Positions 11,930 to 24,846 are shown, numbered from the stretch's first letter. The stretch is DNA of 64,000 nucleotides from Chinchilla lanigera (GCF_000276665.1 NW_004955425.1:20357939-20421938), one strand, 5' to 3'. Notes: generated by a model not told the origin, from the sequence alone. Numbers and translations are program-made.

Positions 11930-13390
11930 AAAGCCCAGTTTAAAAAAAATTAACAGAAAGACATAAAGAAAAGGAAAAATGTAACCAAGCCAAAGGAAAA
12001 AATAAAGAGAAACCATCCCTGAAAAAAAAGATGGCAAATCTAAAAGACAAAGACTAAAACAACCATCTTAAAGATGAGCAAAGAACTAAAGGAAGACATG
12101 GAGAAAGTCAAGGAAAAAAAAAATGTAGAAACATAATGCAAATAGCAATGAAAAGATAGAAAACCTAAAAAGAAACTGCAAATTACAAGTGAAATCAAAA
12201 GTACACTAGAGATTCAATGGCAGATCTGGGGAAAGAGAATGAATCAGCAAAACTGGAGATAAGACAGGTGAAATTTTTGTTAAATAATTTATTCATTTGT
12301 CTTTTCTTATTATTTTTTATTTTGAGACAGGGTCTTAGTAAGTTGCTCAGGCTGGCTTCAAATCTGCAATCCTCTTGCAGTCCCAACTAGCTGGGACCAC
12401 AGGCATGAAGCCACCAGGCCGGTGAACTATCGAATCTGAGGAAAAGAAGGAAAAAATACTTTTAGAAAGTGAACGGAGACTAAGGGCCTTGTAGGACACC
12501 ATCGCGTAGACTAACCTAAGCAGTGCAGGACTCCCAGGAGAAAACAGAAAAGATTAGAAAAAATAATAGCCACAAACTCCCTACAGCTGATAAAAGATGT
12601 GAATACAGGGGCCAAGGATGTAGCTCAGCAGCACAGCGCCTGCCTGGCAAGCACAAGGTCTTGAGTTCAATTCTCCGTACCCCCTCTAAAGATGTGACTA
12701 CAAACACACATGAGTCTCCATGAGCTCTAAGCAGAATAAACGCAGAGATCCATAATGACACCTGTTCCTCAAGCTGACGAGACGATATGGCAGAAGACCC
12801 TGAAAGCAGCAGCAGAACGACTCCTCATGTACAAGAGACTGTCACTTAGACTACTGACATATTTTCTCATCAGAAACTTTGGAGACCAAAAGTCACAGAG
12901 CTGATAAATTCAAAGTACTGAAAAAGTAAGAAAAACTGTCAGCCAAGAATCCCGTATCCAGCAAAATTCCTTCAAAGGTGAGGGAGAAACTAAGATATTC
13001 CCAGACAAACCAAAGCTGAGAGGACCTGTTACTGCAAGTCCCGCCCTGTATGAAATGCAGAGAGGACCTCTAGGTGGAGCTGAAAGGTCACTAGATAATA
13101 ACTGAAAGCTGTGTGGAGAAATGCAGTTACATGAGCGGCAAGCACAGGAGGGTTAGAACAGCTATCCTTGTAACTTTAGCTGGTTAACTCTAAGTTTTCT
13201 TTGCTACATAATTTAAGAGACAAACACAAAATGATAGCAAATCTGAGTCTTGGACACATAATGTATAAAGATGTAATTTTATGATATAGATAAAAGATGA
13301 TAAACTGTATAGGAGTGAGACTTTTGTATGCACTGAGGTTAAGCTGTTATAAAATTCTAATCAGAGTGCTACGACTTAAGAATATTAAAA
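11930..13390 (+). mobile_element. Old L1 5'/internal region
   Basis: 'tctcatcagaaactttggag', 'ctgtcagccaagaatcccgt', 'ccagcaaaattccttcaaag' and 'ccagacaaaccaaagctgag' are ordered L1 blocks. It is interrupted by a B1-type fragment (12309-12422, minus) and an ID (12609-12692, plus). Boundaries are approximate. Confidence 0.65.
12609..12692 (+). repeat. ID-type SINE
   Basis: 'ggatgtagctcagcagcac' and 'gcctgcctggcaagcacaag', with a short tail. Confidence 0.88.
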
Positions 13391-13449
13391 TTAACTCCCA
13401 CTTCAGCCACAAAGAAAACCGCTATAAAATATACAGAAATGAAAATGCA

Positions 13450-13595
13450 GCCGGGCATGGTGGCGCACATCTGTAATCCCAGCACTTGGGAGGCTGAGCC
13501 AGGAGGGTCACTGCAAGTCTGAGGCCAGCCAGAGCTACAAAGCAAACTCAAGGCCAGCTGAACTACACAGTGGAACTCTGTCTCAAAGAGAAGAG
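13450..13595 (+). repeat. B1-type SINE
   Basis: 'gccgggcatggtggcgcaca', 'gtaatcccagcacttgggag' and the duplicated 'aaggccagctgaactaca' block. Confidence 0.92.
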
Positions 13596-13674
13596 GGGAG
13601 GGGAAAGGAGAGGAGGGAAAGAGAGAAGACAAAGGTAGTTAAAATGCGATACTGAAAAAAAAATCAAACGTAAG

Positions 13675-13766
13675 GAGCTGGGGATTTAGCTCAGCAGCAC
13701 AGTGCCTGCCTGGCAAGTGCAAGGTCGTGAGTTCAATTCCTGGTACCAGAAAAAAAAAAAAAAAAA
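13675..13766 (+). repeat. ID-type SINE
   Basis: 'ctggggatttagctcagcag', 'tcaattcctggtaccag' and an A tail of about 18. Confidence 0.93.
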
Positions 13767-13979
13767 ACAAAACATAAAAGATGCCACTTAATGACAATCT
13801 GTTGAGAAAAATGCACCCTCAGGCAATTTGGTCATTGTGTGACCATCGCAAAGTATGCTACATAAACCAAGATGAGCAAAAGATATGTCATTCTCCAAAC
13901 AATAATGGCTCTTTCTCAATGGCACAGAAATTCCAGAGCATCTTGGAAGAGGCACTGAGTCATCTATGAGTTCTTACTG

Positions 13980-14880
13980 CTCCTTAGTCTGCCTACAGGG
14001 CAATGCTTACTGGGATGCTTAAAGGTCCTGGGGTTACTGTGGAGGACCACCTGGGAACTCTCCTTGAAACAGGAGCAACTGCCTCCATTCTGGCTGAGCC
14101 CGACCCTATTTCCATGTATTGATATGTACAGAGCTGGCTGGGATCCCTTCCTTATCCCTTCAACTGGCTTTAAGCAATGCTTATCGGTCTAGCCAAGGTG
14201 ACAATAGTAATCTTTGGAGATGGCAGGTGTGTTTCCCCGGACTCTCCGTTGCTCCCATGAGTGAGTTCGGATGAGCCAGGATGTGTGAGCCAATGCTCCA
14301 TGCTGTCAGCTGGGATGGAGCCTCAGGATAGAGGCTATGACTTCCTGGGACTTCAAACATTACAAATCAGAGCTGAAGCATCGACCCCAAAACATTAGAT
14401 ATTATCTCAACTGTGTTATGCAGATTACTCTTTTCTGCATATCCTTCCCTATGCACATGGCAGAGGTGATTTCAGACCTCCTACCCAGCCCAGCTCATAG
14501 CACTCACGTATTTCCCACTGTTCTCAGTCACTCATCCTCAAGCCACTTCCTTCTTCATGAATTAATAAAAACTGTGTTTGGCCTTGGGTGGAGGCCTTTG
14601 TTCTGGATGGCCATCATCATGGCCAGACTTAGGACCCCTTGGTTCCCCATAAATACAAATATGCCTTAGTGTCTTTAATCTTGCCATGGGTTGCACTGGA
14701 AGCGGTAGATGGAATTCCATTAATGCTAGAATTCCATTAACTTTTCATGGGATTGCAAATATAAACTTCCTGGGCCGTGAAGAGGACTGGGAAGGGCTCT
14801 CTGTAAGTTACCACTTTGTCAAATCACAAAGCGTTTCACACCCCATACCCTACAACACTGCCCCCAAAGGATGTTAACCT
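13980..14880 (+). mobile_element. Endogenous-retrovirus-like relic (possible protease remnant)
   Basis: At about 14033-14095 the plus strand reads as a short open segment with the arrangement V-T-V...L-L-E-T-G-A-T. This resembles a retroviral aspartic protease around its active site, with Glu where the catalytic Asp is expected. The surrounding frames are broken, so it would be inactive. The rest to about 14880 shows no other recognisable domain. Confidence 0.35.
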
Positions 14881-15334
14881 ATCCTCAAAAGCTCTGAAAC
14901 CTGGCATCCGGCAGGGCCTCCTGATGGACAAAAGACCTTTCAGAGAGTCCTTTCCTGAACAGAGTGATTTCAACCATACTGAGCATTTGCACTGGCATGT
15001 GATTTCCCTGGAGTTTAAAAAATTCTTCAGCTGCCTTCATGTCAGCACTCAGACTTAGCATTCGCTTTCAATGTAATGAATAAGGATTACTGAGTCATCC
15101 AAACTACCCAGAGCTGGCAGTAGCTTACTATAGTCAGGTCCAGCCCTTTTATTTCAATAATGCAAACAAACTCTTTACTTTGGCCTTGATCACCATGGTG
15201 TGAGGGATATGCTTCTATGCTGCCCAGTCTTCAACTCAGGTCATTAGCAGTTTTTCTGTGACAATAATAGCTCTTTCTCAAATGTTTTTTAGCCTCCAAT
15301 GAAGCCAATTATTGAACAGTTTCTATTCTTTTTT

Positions 15335-15765
15335 TCTTTGCTTGACAAATAATTTTATGTATTTACAGGTTCAACACATAAATGTAACACATAATGACCA
15401 AATCAGGGTAATTAGCATGCTGATACCTATTACCTCAAATGTGTCTCATTTCTGCATTGTGAACATTCAAAATCCTATTTTGAAACAGACAAAAATTGTT
15501 AACTATAATCAACATACTATGCTACAAAACAACAGGAGTTAATGTTCCTATTTCACTGTATTGTGCTCATTAAACAACCCTTTAACATTCCCTCACCTGT
15601 ACCCTTCCCAAGTTCTGCTTCTATTCTAGTCTTCTATGAGATCATACTTTTACACTTCCAATATAAGCAAAAACACGTACTAGTTGTCTTTCTGTATGGC
15701 TTACTTCATTCAGTCACAACACTCCACTGCCACTGCTTGGTCTTGTTTTTCAAGACCACAGCTAT
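15335..15765 (-). mobile_element. L1 3'UTR fragment
   Basis: In antisense: 'gaccaaatcagggtaattag', 'gaacattcaaaatcctattt', 'acccttcccaagttctgctt' and 'tctttctgtatggcttactt' are ordered blocks of old L1 3' ends. The open frame at 15542-16045 runs through this and is not a gene. Confidence 0.7.
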
Positions 15766-16397
15766 GATGGGACGGGACATGCCTGACCAGAGAGCAAAAC
15801 TGTCGCAGATTTTTCACCCTAGTAGTCAGTCCATCCTTACATGTGTTTCTAGGTCAACTACTATATACGGCCTGCTACTGGCAACATTAGGAGTGGGCCT
15901 TACCCATGCCAAGGTCATGATGAACAAAATACTATACAACATCAAATCAGGCACATGTGGAGATGACAACAGGCTCAACAAACAAGAGATATGTGGCTGT
16001 GCTGCCAGACGAATGACAGTATTTTACAGCAAGCTTTTTCACTAGTATATGAGAGAGTACACTCTAAAACAGTAAGTATACTAAATACATAAACCCGTAA
16101 CATAGTCATTCATGAAGTACTATACATAATTGTATTTGCTCTATTCCTGTATAACTCTCAGTACAATAAGCCTGTTTATATCAACATCACCAGAAACTGG
16201 CGAGTAAGGCATTCAATGTGCTATGAACTCAAGCCGGTTCAACTCCATTACAATCTTTTGTCATGTATGCGGTTTGCTGTTGACCAAAACATCACTAAGG
16301 GTCACAGAGCTATATATGCTTTCTGTGAGATAGACCCAAAGACATAAACAAAAATAAAAGGACGGTACCATCCAAATATAACTGAAGGAGAGTGTGG

Positions 16398-16480
16398 TAG
16401 GGCTGAAAATGCAACAGAGTACTAAAGTACATACCTACCATACGTAAAGCCTTGGACTTTATCCCTAGCACCACCAGGAA
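16398..16480 (+). repeat. Diverged ID-like SINE
   Basis: 'agccttggactttatcccta', then 'gcaccaccagg', an eroded ID 3' half with a weak 5' half. Confidence 0.5.
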
Positions 16481-17711
16481 AATAGAGGCGAGAGAGAGTA
16501 CGCGTGAGCAAGCAGGGTGGCTATGTTAAAAGGCAAAATAGAGACTTTATATCCAAATCACAGCAATATATTAATAAAGGTTTACTGTAAGAAGACATAA
16601 TTATAAATATTTATAATATTTACATACCAATAAAATAACAGACCATCAAAATATAAAGCAAAAGCGGTCAGAATTTATCAAAGAAATAGCTCTACAACAG
16701 TAACTGGAGATTTTAAACCCCACTTTCATTCATGGATAGAATACCAGACAGAGAATAAAAAAATATTTACCAAAAATTAAACCAACCAGATCTAACAGGT
16801 ATTTACAGGACACTTTAACCAACAACAACAAAATATATTCTTTTAAAGTGCACACTGGACATTCTGCAGGACAGACCCTATATTAGAACACAAATTAACT
16901 CTCAACAGATTTTAAAAGATAGCTAACGTACCAAGTGATCTTCTCTGATGGCACCAGAATAAAAGGTATCAATGTGTAAAAGAATAACTGGAAAATTCAC
17001 CAATTTGTGGACATTAAACAACACAAACAACTAACGGGTCAAAAAGAAATCACAAGAAAAATTAGAAAATTCTTAGAGATGAATGAAAACAAAAGCATAG
17101 CATTCCAAAATTTACAGGACATAGAAAAAGTGGTGCTAAGAGACAAAGTATAGCTAAAAATGCTTACATTTAAAAAGATTAACAACTTTACAATGTAAGG
17201 CACTAGAAGAAGGACCAACTAAACCCAAAGCTAGTAGAAAAGAACACAGTGAAATTCAGAGAAAGAAATGAAAGACAATGGAAAAAAAAAAAAAAAAAAA
17301 AAAAAGATGGAACTCNNNNNNNNNNNNNNNNNNNNNNNNNNNNNNNNNNNNNNNNNNNNNNNNNNNNNNNNNNNNNNNNNNNNNNNNNNNNNNNNNNNNN
17401 NNNNNNNNNNNNNNNGGAATGGAAAAAAAAAAAAAAAAAATCAACAAAAGCAACTTAGCTAGTTCTTCAAAAACAATCAACAAAACTGATCAATCTTTAA
17501 TGAGACTGAATGAGAAAAGGCCTAAATTACAAAAATCAGAAATGAAAGTAGAAACACATACTACCAATGGTAAGAAATAATAATGATTCTGAGAATACTA
17601 TAAACTGTGTACCAATAAACTGGAGAACCTAGATAAAACAGAAAAATTCCTAGAAACACACTACCAATTACACAAATTGAGAAGAAATAGAAAATCAAAA
17701 TAAGCCTGTAG

Positions 17712-17926
17712 GGGCTGGGGATTTAGCTCCGCGGCACAGCGCCTGCCTGGCAAGTGCAAGGTTGTGAGTTCGATTCCTGGTACCAGAAAAAAAACAAACA
17801 AACAAAAAACCAAAATAAACCTGTAATGAATAATGTAATCAGAGTCCAGGGATATAGTTTGGTGGTGAAGTGCCGGCCTGGTAAGTGCAAGGTCTTGAGT
17901 TCGATTCCTAGTACTCCCCCAAAAAA
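17712..17926 (+). repeat. Two adjacent ID-type SINEs
   Basis: The first copy is flanked by caaaataagcctgta and caaaataaacctgta, a near-perfect target-site duplication. The second copy (17843-17926) is more diverged and lies 37 bp on. Confidence 0.92.
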
Positions 17927-19351
17927 GTAATCAAATCTGTAGTCAAAAATTCCTAAACAAACAAAAAACAAACCAAAACCCTAGGTCTGGTGGCTTCCTT
18001 GGAGACTTCTACCAAATATTTAAAGAAAAAACCAACACCAATCCTTTTCAAACTTCTCCAAACAAATGAAGAGTGACCATTTCCTCACTTACTCTGTAAG
18101 ACCAGAATTGCCCTGATACCAAAGTCAGAAAAAGACTACAAGGTCATTATTTCAAAAACTACTGGTGCAAAAACTCCTCGACACAAGTCAATTCAGTAGT
18201 ATACTAAAAAATTACAGACCACAATCAAGTGGGATACGTTCCTGGAATGCAAGAATGGTTCAGAACACAGTAACTGATCACTATAAAGTACCTCAGAATA
18301 AAGAAAAAATGACCAAAACACATGATCACCCAAACTGACGCAGAAGAGTACTTGACAGACTCAGAACAAATAAAACTACCTTCTCACAGTGAAAGCCATT
18401 AATGAAAAACCAGGAGTGAACATTTCAATCAAGAGAAAGACTGGAAGCTTTTCCTCCAAAATCATGAACAAGGTAAGGAGATCTGCTTTCACCTTTTCTA
18501 TTCATCACAGTCCTAGAAGTCCTGGCCTGAACAATTTGACCAGAATAAGAAATAAAAGGCATTTAAATTGGAAAGAGAGAAGTAAAATTATCTTTGTATG
18601 CGGATTATATGTAGAACATACTCAACTATCCACAAAAACCTGCTTGAACTAGTAAGTTTATAAAGCAGAGGGTAAAAGCTTAAACTTAAGAAGGAATAAA
18701 TAAAAGGAAGATATCCATGTCCACAGATTCAAAGACTTATATTAAGATGTCAATGCTATCCAAAGCAATGTGCAGAATCCATGTAATTCCTATTAAAATC
18801 CGAAGTGTTTTTTCTAGAAATAGAAAATACCTATCTGAAGATTCACACATATCTCAAAGGACCCCTACACAGTTAGTATGATCCTAAAAAACAAAAATAA
18901 GTTGGTGGATTTACATTTCCTGATTTTTGAAACTTACTACAAAGTTATAATAATGAAAACAATACAGTGTTGAAATACAGACCAACAGAACATAATAAAA
19001 GGCCAAGAAATAAATCCTGAAGTACATGTTCAAATGATGTTCAGTAAGTGTGCCACAGTCATTCAGTGGAGAAGACAGTCTTTTATACAAATGGTGTTAA
19101 GAGAACAGCTACCTATATGCAAAAGAATGGAGTTGAACCCTTATTTCATACCATATACAAATATTACTTCAAAACAGGTCAAATGTCTAAATCCAAAGGA
19201 TAAAACTTGTAGAAGAAAACAGGACAAAAGCTTCATGACTTTGAGCTGATTTCTTAGATATGAATGATTTCTTAGATATGACACCAAAGGCATGGGCAAT
19301 AAAAGAAAATAATACACAAACTGGACTTCATGCAAGTTATAAAAAGGATCC

Positions 19352-19700
19352 TATCAGCCAGGTGCAGTAGTCCCTGTTGGTCAGGAGGCTGAGGTCAAAA
19401 TTCATTTGCGCCAAGGTGTTTGGGGCCAGCCCAGGCAACACAGCAACCCTTGTCTCTTAAATAAACATTTTTAAAATAATACAGACAACCTGCCATTTAA
19501 TAAAGACACGAGCTGGGCATTGTGGCACATGCCCATAATCCCAGCTACTCAGGAGGCTGAGGAGAGTGAATCAACAGTCTGTGGCCAGCTTTAGCAACTT
19601 AGCAAGACTTGTCACAAAATACAAAATAAAAAAGGCTGGAGATGTAGCCTGGTGAGAGCCTTGCCTCGCATGTGCAAACCCATGGATCTGAATCACAGTT
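19352..19700 (+). repeat. B1-type fragment and B1+ID composite (B4-like)
   Basis: 19357-19460 has a degraded B1 head. 19510-19700 runs 'gagctgggcattgtggcaca', 'aatcccagctactcaggagg', then an ID-like tail. Confidence 0.75.
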
Positions 19701-20257
19701 CTGCCTGCCCCCAAAGAGGCCATCAACATTATAGAGATCAACTCAGAGAACGAAAGAAAACAGGTGAAAATCATGTGTGTGGATAGGGGATTCATAACTA
19801 GACTATACATTCTAGATATTAAATAATAACAAAATCTTAAAACAACAACAAACCTTAAAACAAAAAACGAGTGAAAAATGGGAAAGGTATTGATAGACAT
19901 TTCCCCAAAGAACATATACAAATGCTCGATAAGCACATGAAGTCAACGGCACTAAAAATCAGGGAAATGCACATTAAAATCATACTAAGACGCAACTTCA
20001 CATCTTTCAGAATGGCTGCTTGCGAAGATGAGAAAGCTGTTGGCAAGGATATGGAGAAACAGGCCTTGCCGTGCTGCTGAAGGAAACAGAATCACCATTT
20101 GAAAAATGGCTCTCCTGTCACTATGACTCCTCAGTAGCTACCTGCGCATTTGGGGGAAATCTCTTACCTCAGATTACAAACCCTGTAAAATAACTTACTA
20201 AACAATCCCTATATAAGCAAGGTATAGAGAATAAAAAACTCTTCTGTAATAGCTCAC

Positions 20258-20388
20258 CTTCCACAAGCAATCTGAGTGACAATGCTTCCCATAAGTTCAA
20301 AAACTTTTCTTGGGTTTATCTCATGACTGGTGGAATTATGACCCAACTGGCCATATCCTCCAGCTCCAAAAGTAAAGACTCCACCTTC
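20258..20388 (-). CDS. HERC4: HERC4 sixth coding exon (residues 260-303)
   Basis: The exon is 131 nt, starting in phase 0 with Glu260 and ending GGA-AG, giving two bases of Arg303. The acceptor is gtctttttttag and the donor is GGAAG|gtgagc. It encodes VFTFGAGGYGQLGHN (263-277) and VTQIACG (296-302), another RCC1 unit in which Phe replaces the usual Trp before Gly. A second strong donor lies 90 nt downstream (20168|20167); see the findings. An old L1 ends just beyond it at about 20130. Confidence 0.95.
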
Positions 20389-22068
20389 CTAAAAAAGACA
20401 AAACCATGTATTAGACCACCTGATAAGAGAAAATACCTGACCTTTGGAAATATATTATCTTTAATATGAACTCAATTTTTTTCTCTTCTACTGTCTTGAA
20501 AATTTAACAAAGAACAGCTGAATTACAGGTTGAAAGCTAAATATTTTCATGTTGAAAGTTCAAGTACCTAACGTTTTCACTATTGTAAAATATCCAGGTA
20601 AAGTCCTCATTAAATACTGACATCACTGCATTACTACCCCATGTAACATTGATAAAATTTCACAAAAACCTAAAAATGGTATCACCTTCAACTGGCAGGA
20701 CAGTCATGCTATGAACATAAAAGCTATTCATAAAGAGGACACAAAACCAGAGAGCACAAATACAGCAATTTTTAGCATGTAATAGTCAAGACATTGAGAT
20801 GATCTTCCAAAATTCTAAAAACACTTACTTAGAGCAGACAACAACACAACTACAATTAGTATTTTTCAGGTCACAACTTTCTTCATAACAGTATGGAGAA
20901 ATTTACACATATTGCAATGTAAGGAAATAAATTTCAAAACAAGAGTAAAAAGAAAACATAGCAGTATTTTGCCAGCACATATATTAAAGAAAATACAGGG
21001 AAATCATCATATAACCTTCATTGTTTCAATTCCTGGTAAAAAGGTAAAACCATTGCTACCCCCTCCTGTCTTTGGGGAGGTACTTTAAGAAGAAAAGGCA
21101 CTATATTAAACGTAAACTGTCATCAAATCACTTCCTGCATAAACGTTCAATGGCACGTATCTTTAACAGATGAAAGGAATATAATCATAACACTATTATC
21201 AAACTCACAAAATAAAATCTTTACTATTTACAGCATATCACAAATAATAATATCCAGTTGGTAATGTTAAAAAAAGTAAATGGGTTAAAGTGTATCATCC
21301 TAATCAATCTCCATTAACCTTAATGCATTTTGCCTAGATTCATTATTTCTTCAGAGCACAAAATGGCAATTTTCTAATTTTTTTCATTTATTTTAGATTT
21401 ATTAGTTTCAGAGTCTTCTTATGAAAAGTTGAGTTCACCAACTATTAAATTACTCTAAAATACAATCTGTAAATATAAGTCAGAATAAACACTTAATTTT
21501 TTCTTATTATTTACTGATTTTCTTGAAGAACGAGTTGTTGCCCTAGCAATTCCCAAAAGTAAGCAATGAACTTTGCTTCTACTGATTTAAGGACAAGACA
21601 GATCATTATAAACTCAGATTTTTATATAGTCGACGCTTTTCTAGTCATTATTTCATTTTGGTATCCAGTAAAATCTCCTCCAAAGTAATCTTTGCTTTCT
21701 TGCACCATCAAATACCCGAAAGTATTCTCATACATTGTTTTGTTAGTTTTTGAAAGTGGGTCTCACTACACTCCTTAGGCCTGGTCTCAAACACCCGGCC
21801 AAGTGGTCCTCCCTCCTCAGCCCCCCAGCAGCGGCTTCCACAGGTATGTACCACCATGCCCATATTCTTGTACACTTTTTGCCTTAGGCATGGGGTCACA
21901 AGCTTCTCTAAAAAACCCTGGTTCCTTTAAGTGAAGAATCTATGCACTCAAGGGATATTTAGTGCTTCTTGATCATACATGACTCATTATTTCAAGGGCC
22001 TTTCCGTGGCCACTGCAAAAACAACAAAAAATATAAAATATATTTTTAGAAACAAAAATAATTCAAGG

Positions 22069-22265
22069 AGCCAGATGTGATGGTGCACACCTGTAATTCT
22101 CAGCTGCCTGGGAGCCTCAGGCAGAAGAATCCCAAATTTGAGGTCAGCCTGGGCAATTTAGGGAGATCCTGTCTCAACATAAAATTTAAAAAGGACTGGG
22201 AATGTAGCTCAGTATAGAACACTTGCCTGGTATGCTGCAGACCCAGTACCACCAAAAATCAAAAA
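22069..22265 (+). repeat. B1+ID composite SINE (B4-like)
   Basis: The B1 half (gccagatgtgatggtgcaca) is joined through 'aaatttaaaaaggactggga' to an ID half (atgtagctcag...accacc). Confidence 0.8.
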
Positions 22266-23472
22266 CCTAAGTAATAAAAAATAACAAATTTATACTAATA
22301 ATTGTGATCTAAAGTAAAATCTGTAGTTCAAACTTAATTCCTACAGTTTTATATCTACTTCCCTTAATCTGAAAACCAGTTATAATTATACACTGTTTTA
22401 CTATACAGTGTATGTTGTGATTTAAAGAATGTCAATTTTATTACCAATAGTAAGCGTACAGAATGCAATTTAGGATTTCTTTGTGGATTTGGCTTATCTT
22501 TGATATATCTCCTCTTAATGAACTTCAAAATACTTAAAAAATACAAATAGCATATAATTATGTTCTATTTTAACCCTTTCTTAAAAGACATCTGTACTTT
22601 TCTCATTTTATTTAATTTGCTCTGGAGATCATTTCACAGCATTAAAATAAGATTTTCCTCATTCTGTGTTTTACAGTTCACTGCACTCCCCTGCACAAAT
22701 GTGCTATTTGTTCAACCAGCCTGTGTGATTCAGGACTCCATTTGAACTTCAGCTAATCATTTGCTATTAAAATGATGTCATGATAAACATTTAAGTTTGC
22801 ATCTTTGAGGTAACTTACTATAAGTGGGCTTGCTAAATCAAAAGGTTTATTATCGATATGTGATTTATATAACGAATATGAAAATGAACCAGAAAAAACC
22901 TGACATGTTTTTGGTGGTATCATTATGTACCAACACAGCCCATCATTCTAGCTGTTTGTACGAATCAGTCTTCAACTCTCCTGATGCAGTTTCCTTAATG
23001 TAGCTGTCCTGATGTAAGTCTCACATAAGAAAACTGTTTCATAAAATAATCCTAATCTGTAAGCAAGTAATTCTACCAGAAAAGCAAAAGATAATATGGA
23101 TATGGAACATACATTCTGACTTAAAACAAGTAAGATATTTACTTGTGAGATATTTATTTGATTTTGCTAAATATAATGTATACATAATGTATAGCAGTGA
23201 AGAAATATCACCAACTATTATCTTCTGAAAAAACAAAAGGAATGTAGAAGAATAGTAGAATTAGCATTTTAAAAACAAATATAAATCCAGGAGTTAAGAT
23301 AAGTTACTTGGTAGGCTAGATTTGCAAAGTATTAATAATCCTTGTAGCATATAAAACTAGTGTACCATACAAAATTAGACACTGTACAAAATACTTTTAA
23401 ATACTATCTACCCTTATTTCCTCCAAATGACTAACATTCGTAAAACTTGCCAACATGATTAAAATAAAATTT

Positions 23473-23626
23473 TGGGCTGGACCTGGTGGCCCATGCCTAT
23501 AATCCCAGCACTCAGGAGGCTGAGGTAGGAGAATCGCCACTAAGTTTGAGGCCAGTGTAGGGTACCCAAGTTAGTCTGAACTACATAGTAAGACTGTCTC
23601 AAAAATAAATAAATAAATAAAATTTC
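23473..23626 (+). repeat. B1-type SINE
   Basis: 'gctggacctggtggcccatg', 'aatcccagcactcaggaggc' and a tail of five AAAT units. Confidence 0.88.
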
Positions 23627-24754
23627 AGTAATTCACAATTTGAATGCTAAAATCAATAAAATAGAATTGGCAAGTATATGTAGAACTTTTTTACTGAAAG
23701 GCAAGTGAAATTTTTAAATTAACTTTTATAACGGGACATTTTATTTTTCCCACAGTGGAGATGGAACCTGTAGTCCCATTTTTGACTTTGACTTTCTGAA
23801 ACAGCATCTCACTAAATGGCTAAATTGCCCAGGCTGGACTAGACTATACCATCCATTTGCCTCAGCCTCCAAGAGTGCACAGTTCACTAAATTTGACAAT
23901 GATTAAGAATAATTCTTACCATGCTAAAACTTCCAACATGGTAGTAAATGCAAAAATTTAAAAGTCTGATTAAAGTTAATTCCTTATCAATTTTATATAA
24001 TATGCAAGACAAAAGTAAAGAAATCAAATATCAATTTCTAATTTGGCCAATGAAAACTTGCCAGAGTCTTTATGTTAATATGAGTGACTACAATAAATAA
24101 TATTCAGGAAAAGTTAGCTGAACGCCTTTTGCCTGGTTTTGGCCTTTAGGGAAGTGCTAGGTATTGAGCCCAGGGCCCTGCACATGCTGGTAAAGCCCCA
24201 GCCACTTAGCTGCACATCTTGTGTCTTCATTCTCATTTAAGGTCTCTCCACCAGAGCACTGAGCAGTGCTGGTACAGAAAAGGCACATGCTCAAGAAGGT
24301 GGGGAGCTCAAGACGGTGGCAAGACGGTGCTGAAGCCCCACTGTCCTTGTTTGGACAACGCTCAGCCTATGGAAAACAAAAACCCAGTCTCTTTCGCTAC
24401 TTGTTATTTATAAGCCAAAGGGAAACTAAATTCCAATCAGGCAGAGCTATATAATACAAATGGGGTCAATATACATAACACGGCAAGCCTGATGAACTAA
24501 AATGGAACCATTTTATTCAAAATATTATTTAAGCAGTATTTCATATGAAGCTAAGAAACCCAACTCTACATATAATAATTCCTATCCTATAACCCTAAAC
24601 AAAGTAAAACATGTTATTTTCAAAAACAAGTCTTTTCAAGACAAATTTTTGATACATTAAAATCACTCTCAAGTTTTACTGTAAACATGAAAACATTCAT
24701 TAATTAAAAAAGAACTAGTTAAGTAATAACAACGAACGGTTAGAAGTACAATAC

Positions 24755-24846
24755 CTTGGTTAGCGCAGCAGTATGATCTTCTCCACAACAAATATAAACT
24801 ATCTTCTGAGATCTTAGCGACTTCAGTAAATTAGGAACATACCTAT
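24755..24846 (-). CDS. HERC4: HERC4 fifth coding exon (residues 229-259)
   Basis: The exon is 92 nt: two bases complete Asp229, then 30 full codons to Lys259, ending in phase 0. The acceptor is aaattttcag and the donor is ACCAAG|gtattg, which is weaker than its neighbours at +3 to +5. It encodes RYVPNLLKSLRSQK and then YICCGEDHTAAL (247-256), the Cys-Gly-x-x-His half of an RCC1 repeat. The exon was recognised from its protein sequence and junction phases. Confidence 0.94.

Larger units (their letters stand above)
13777..16315. mobile_element. Tigger/MER6-like DNA transposon split by later insertions
   Basis: 13777-13880 (gccacttaatgac..., ggtcattgtgtgaccatc) resembles one end of a Tigger/MER6-type element. 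16030-16315 (gtcatgtatgcggtttgctg, ttgaccaaaacatcac) resembles the other end in the matching orientation. The 2.1 kb between them is not of this family; it holds a retroviral-like relic and an antisense L1 piece. Confidence 0.5.
16515..20130 (+). mobile_element. Old L1, ORF2 to near the 3' end (about 3.6 kb)
   Basis: It reads colinearly with L1 ORF2: 'ggtcaaaaagaaatcacaag', 'tcatgaacaaggtaaggaga', 'ccaggagtgaacatttcaat' and 'ggcaaggatatggagaaaca'. Frames are broken throughout. Younger insertions are two ID copies (17712-17806, 17843-17926) and SINEs at 19352-19700. A 100-N gap sits at 17316-17415 between A runs. Confidence 0.75.
7418..20257 (-). other. HERC4 12.8-kb intron: contents
   Basis: Repeats are listed separately. 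In 7450-8250, 8700-10180 and 11000-11800 I see no gene. Open frames there (for example 11241-11618 minus and 9300-9614 plus) have no recognisable domain, no promoter and no splice context. Confidence 0.7.
20389..24754 (-). other. HERC4 4.4-kb intron: contents
   Basis: 20450-21730 is AT-rich sequence in which I see nothing recognisable. SINEs follow at 21737-21862 (minus), 22069-22265 (plus, B1+ID composite), 23473-23626 (plus, B1 with an AAAT tail), 23787-23880 (minus) and 24143-24215 (minus, ID-like). An old L1 3' fragment in antisense lies at about 22570-22880. 24220-24700 holds no gene. Confidence 0.75.

Noticed and set aside
15542..16045. 167-codon plus-strand open frame
   Set aside because: It runs through an antisense L1 3' fragment and into transposon sequence; no domain or promoter.
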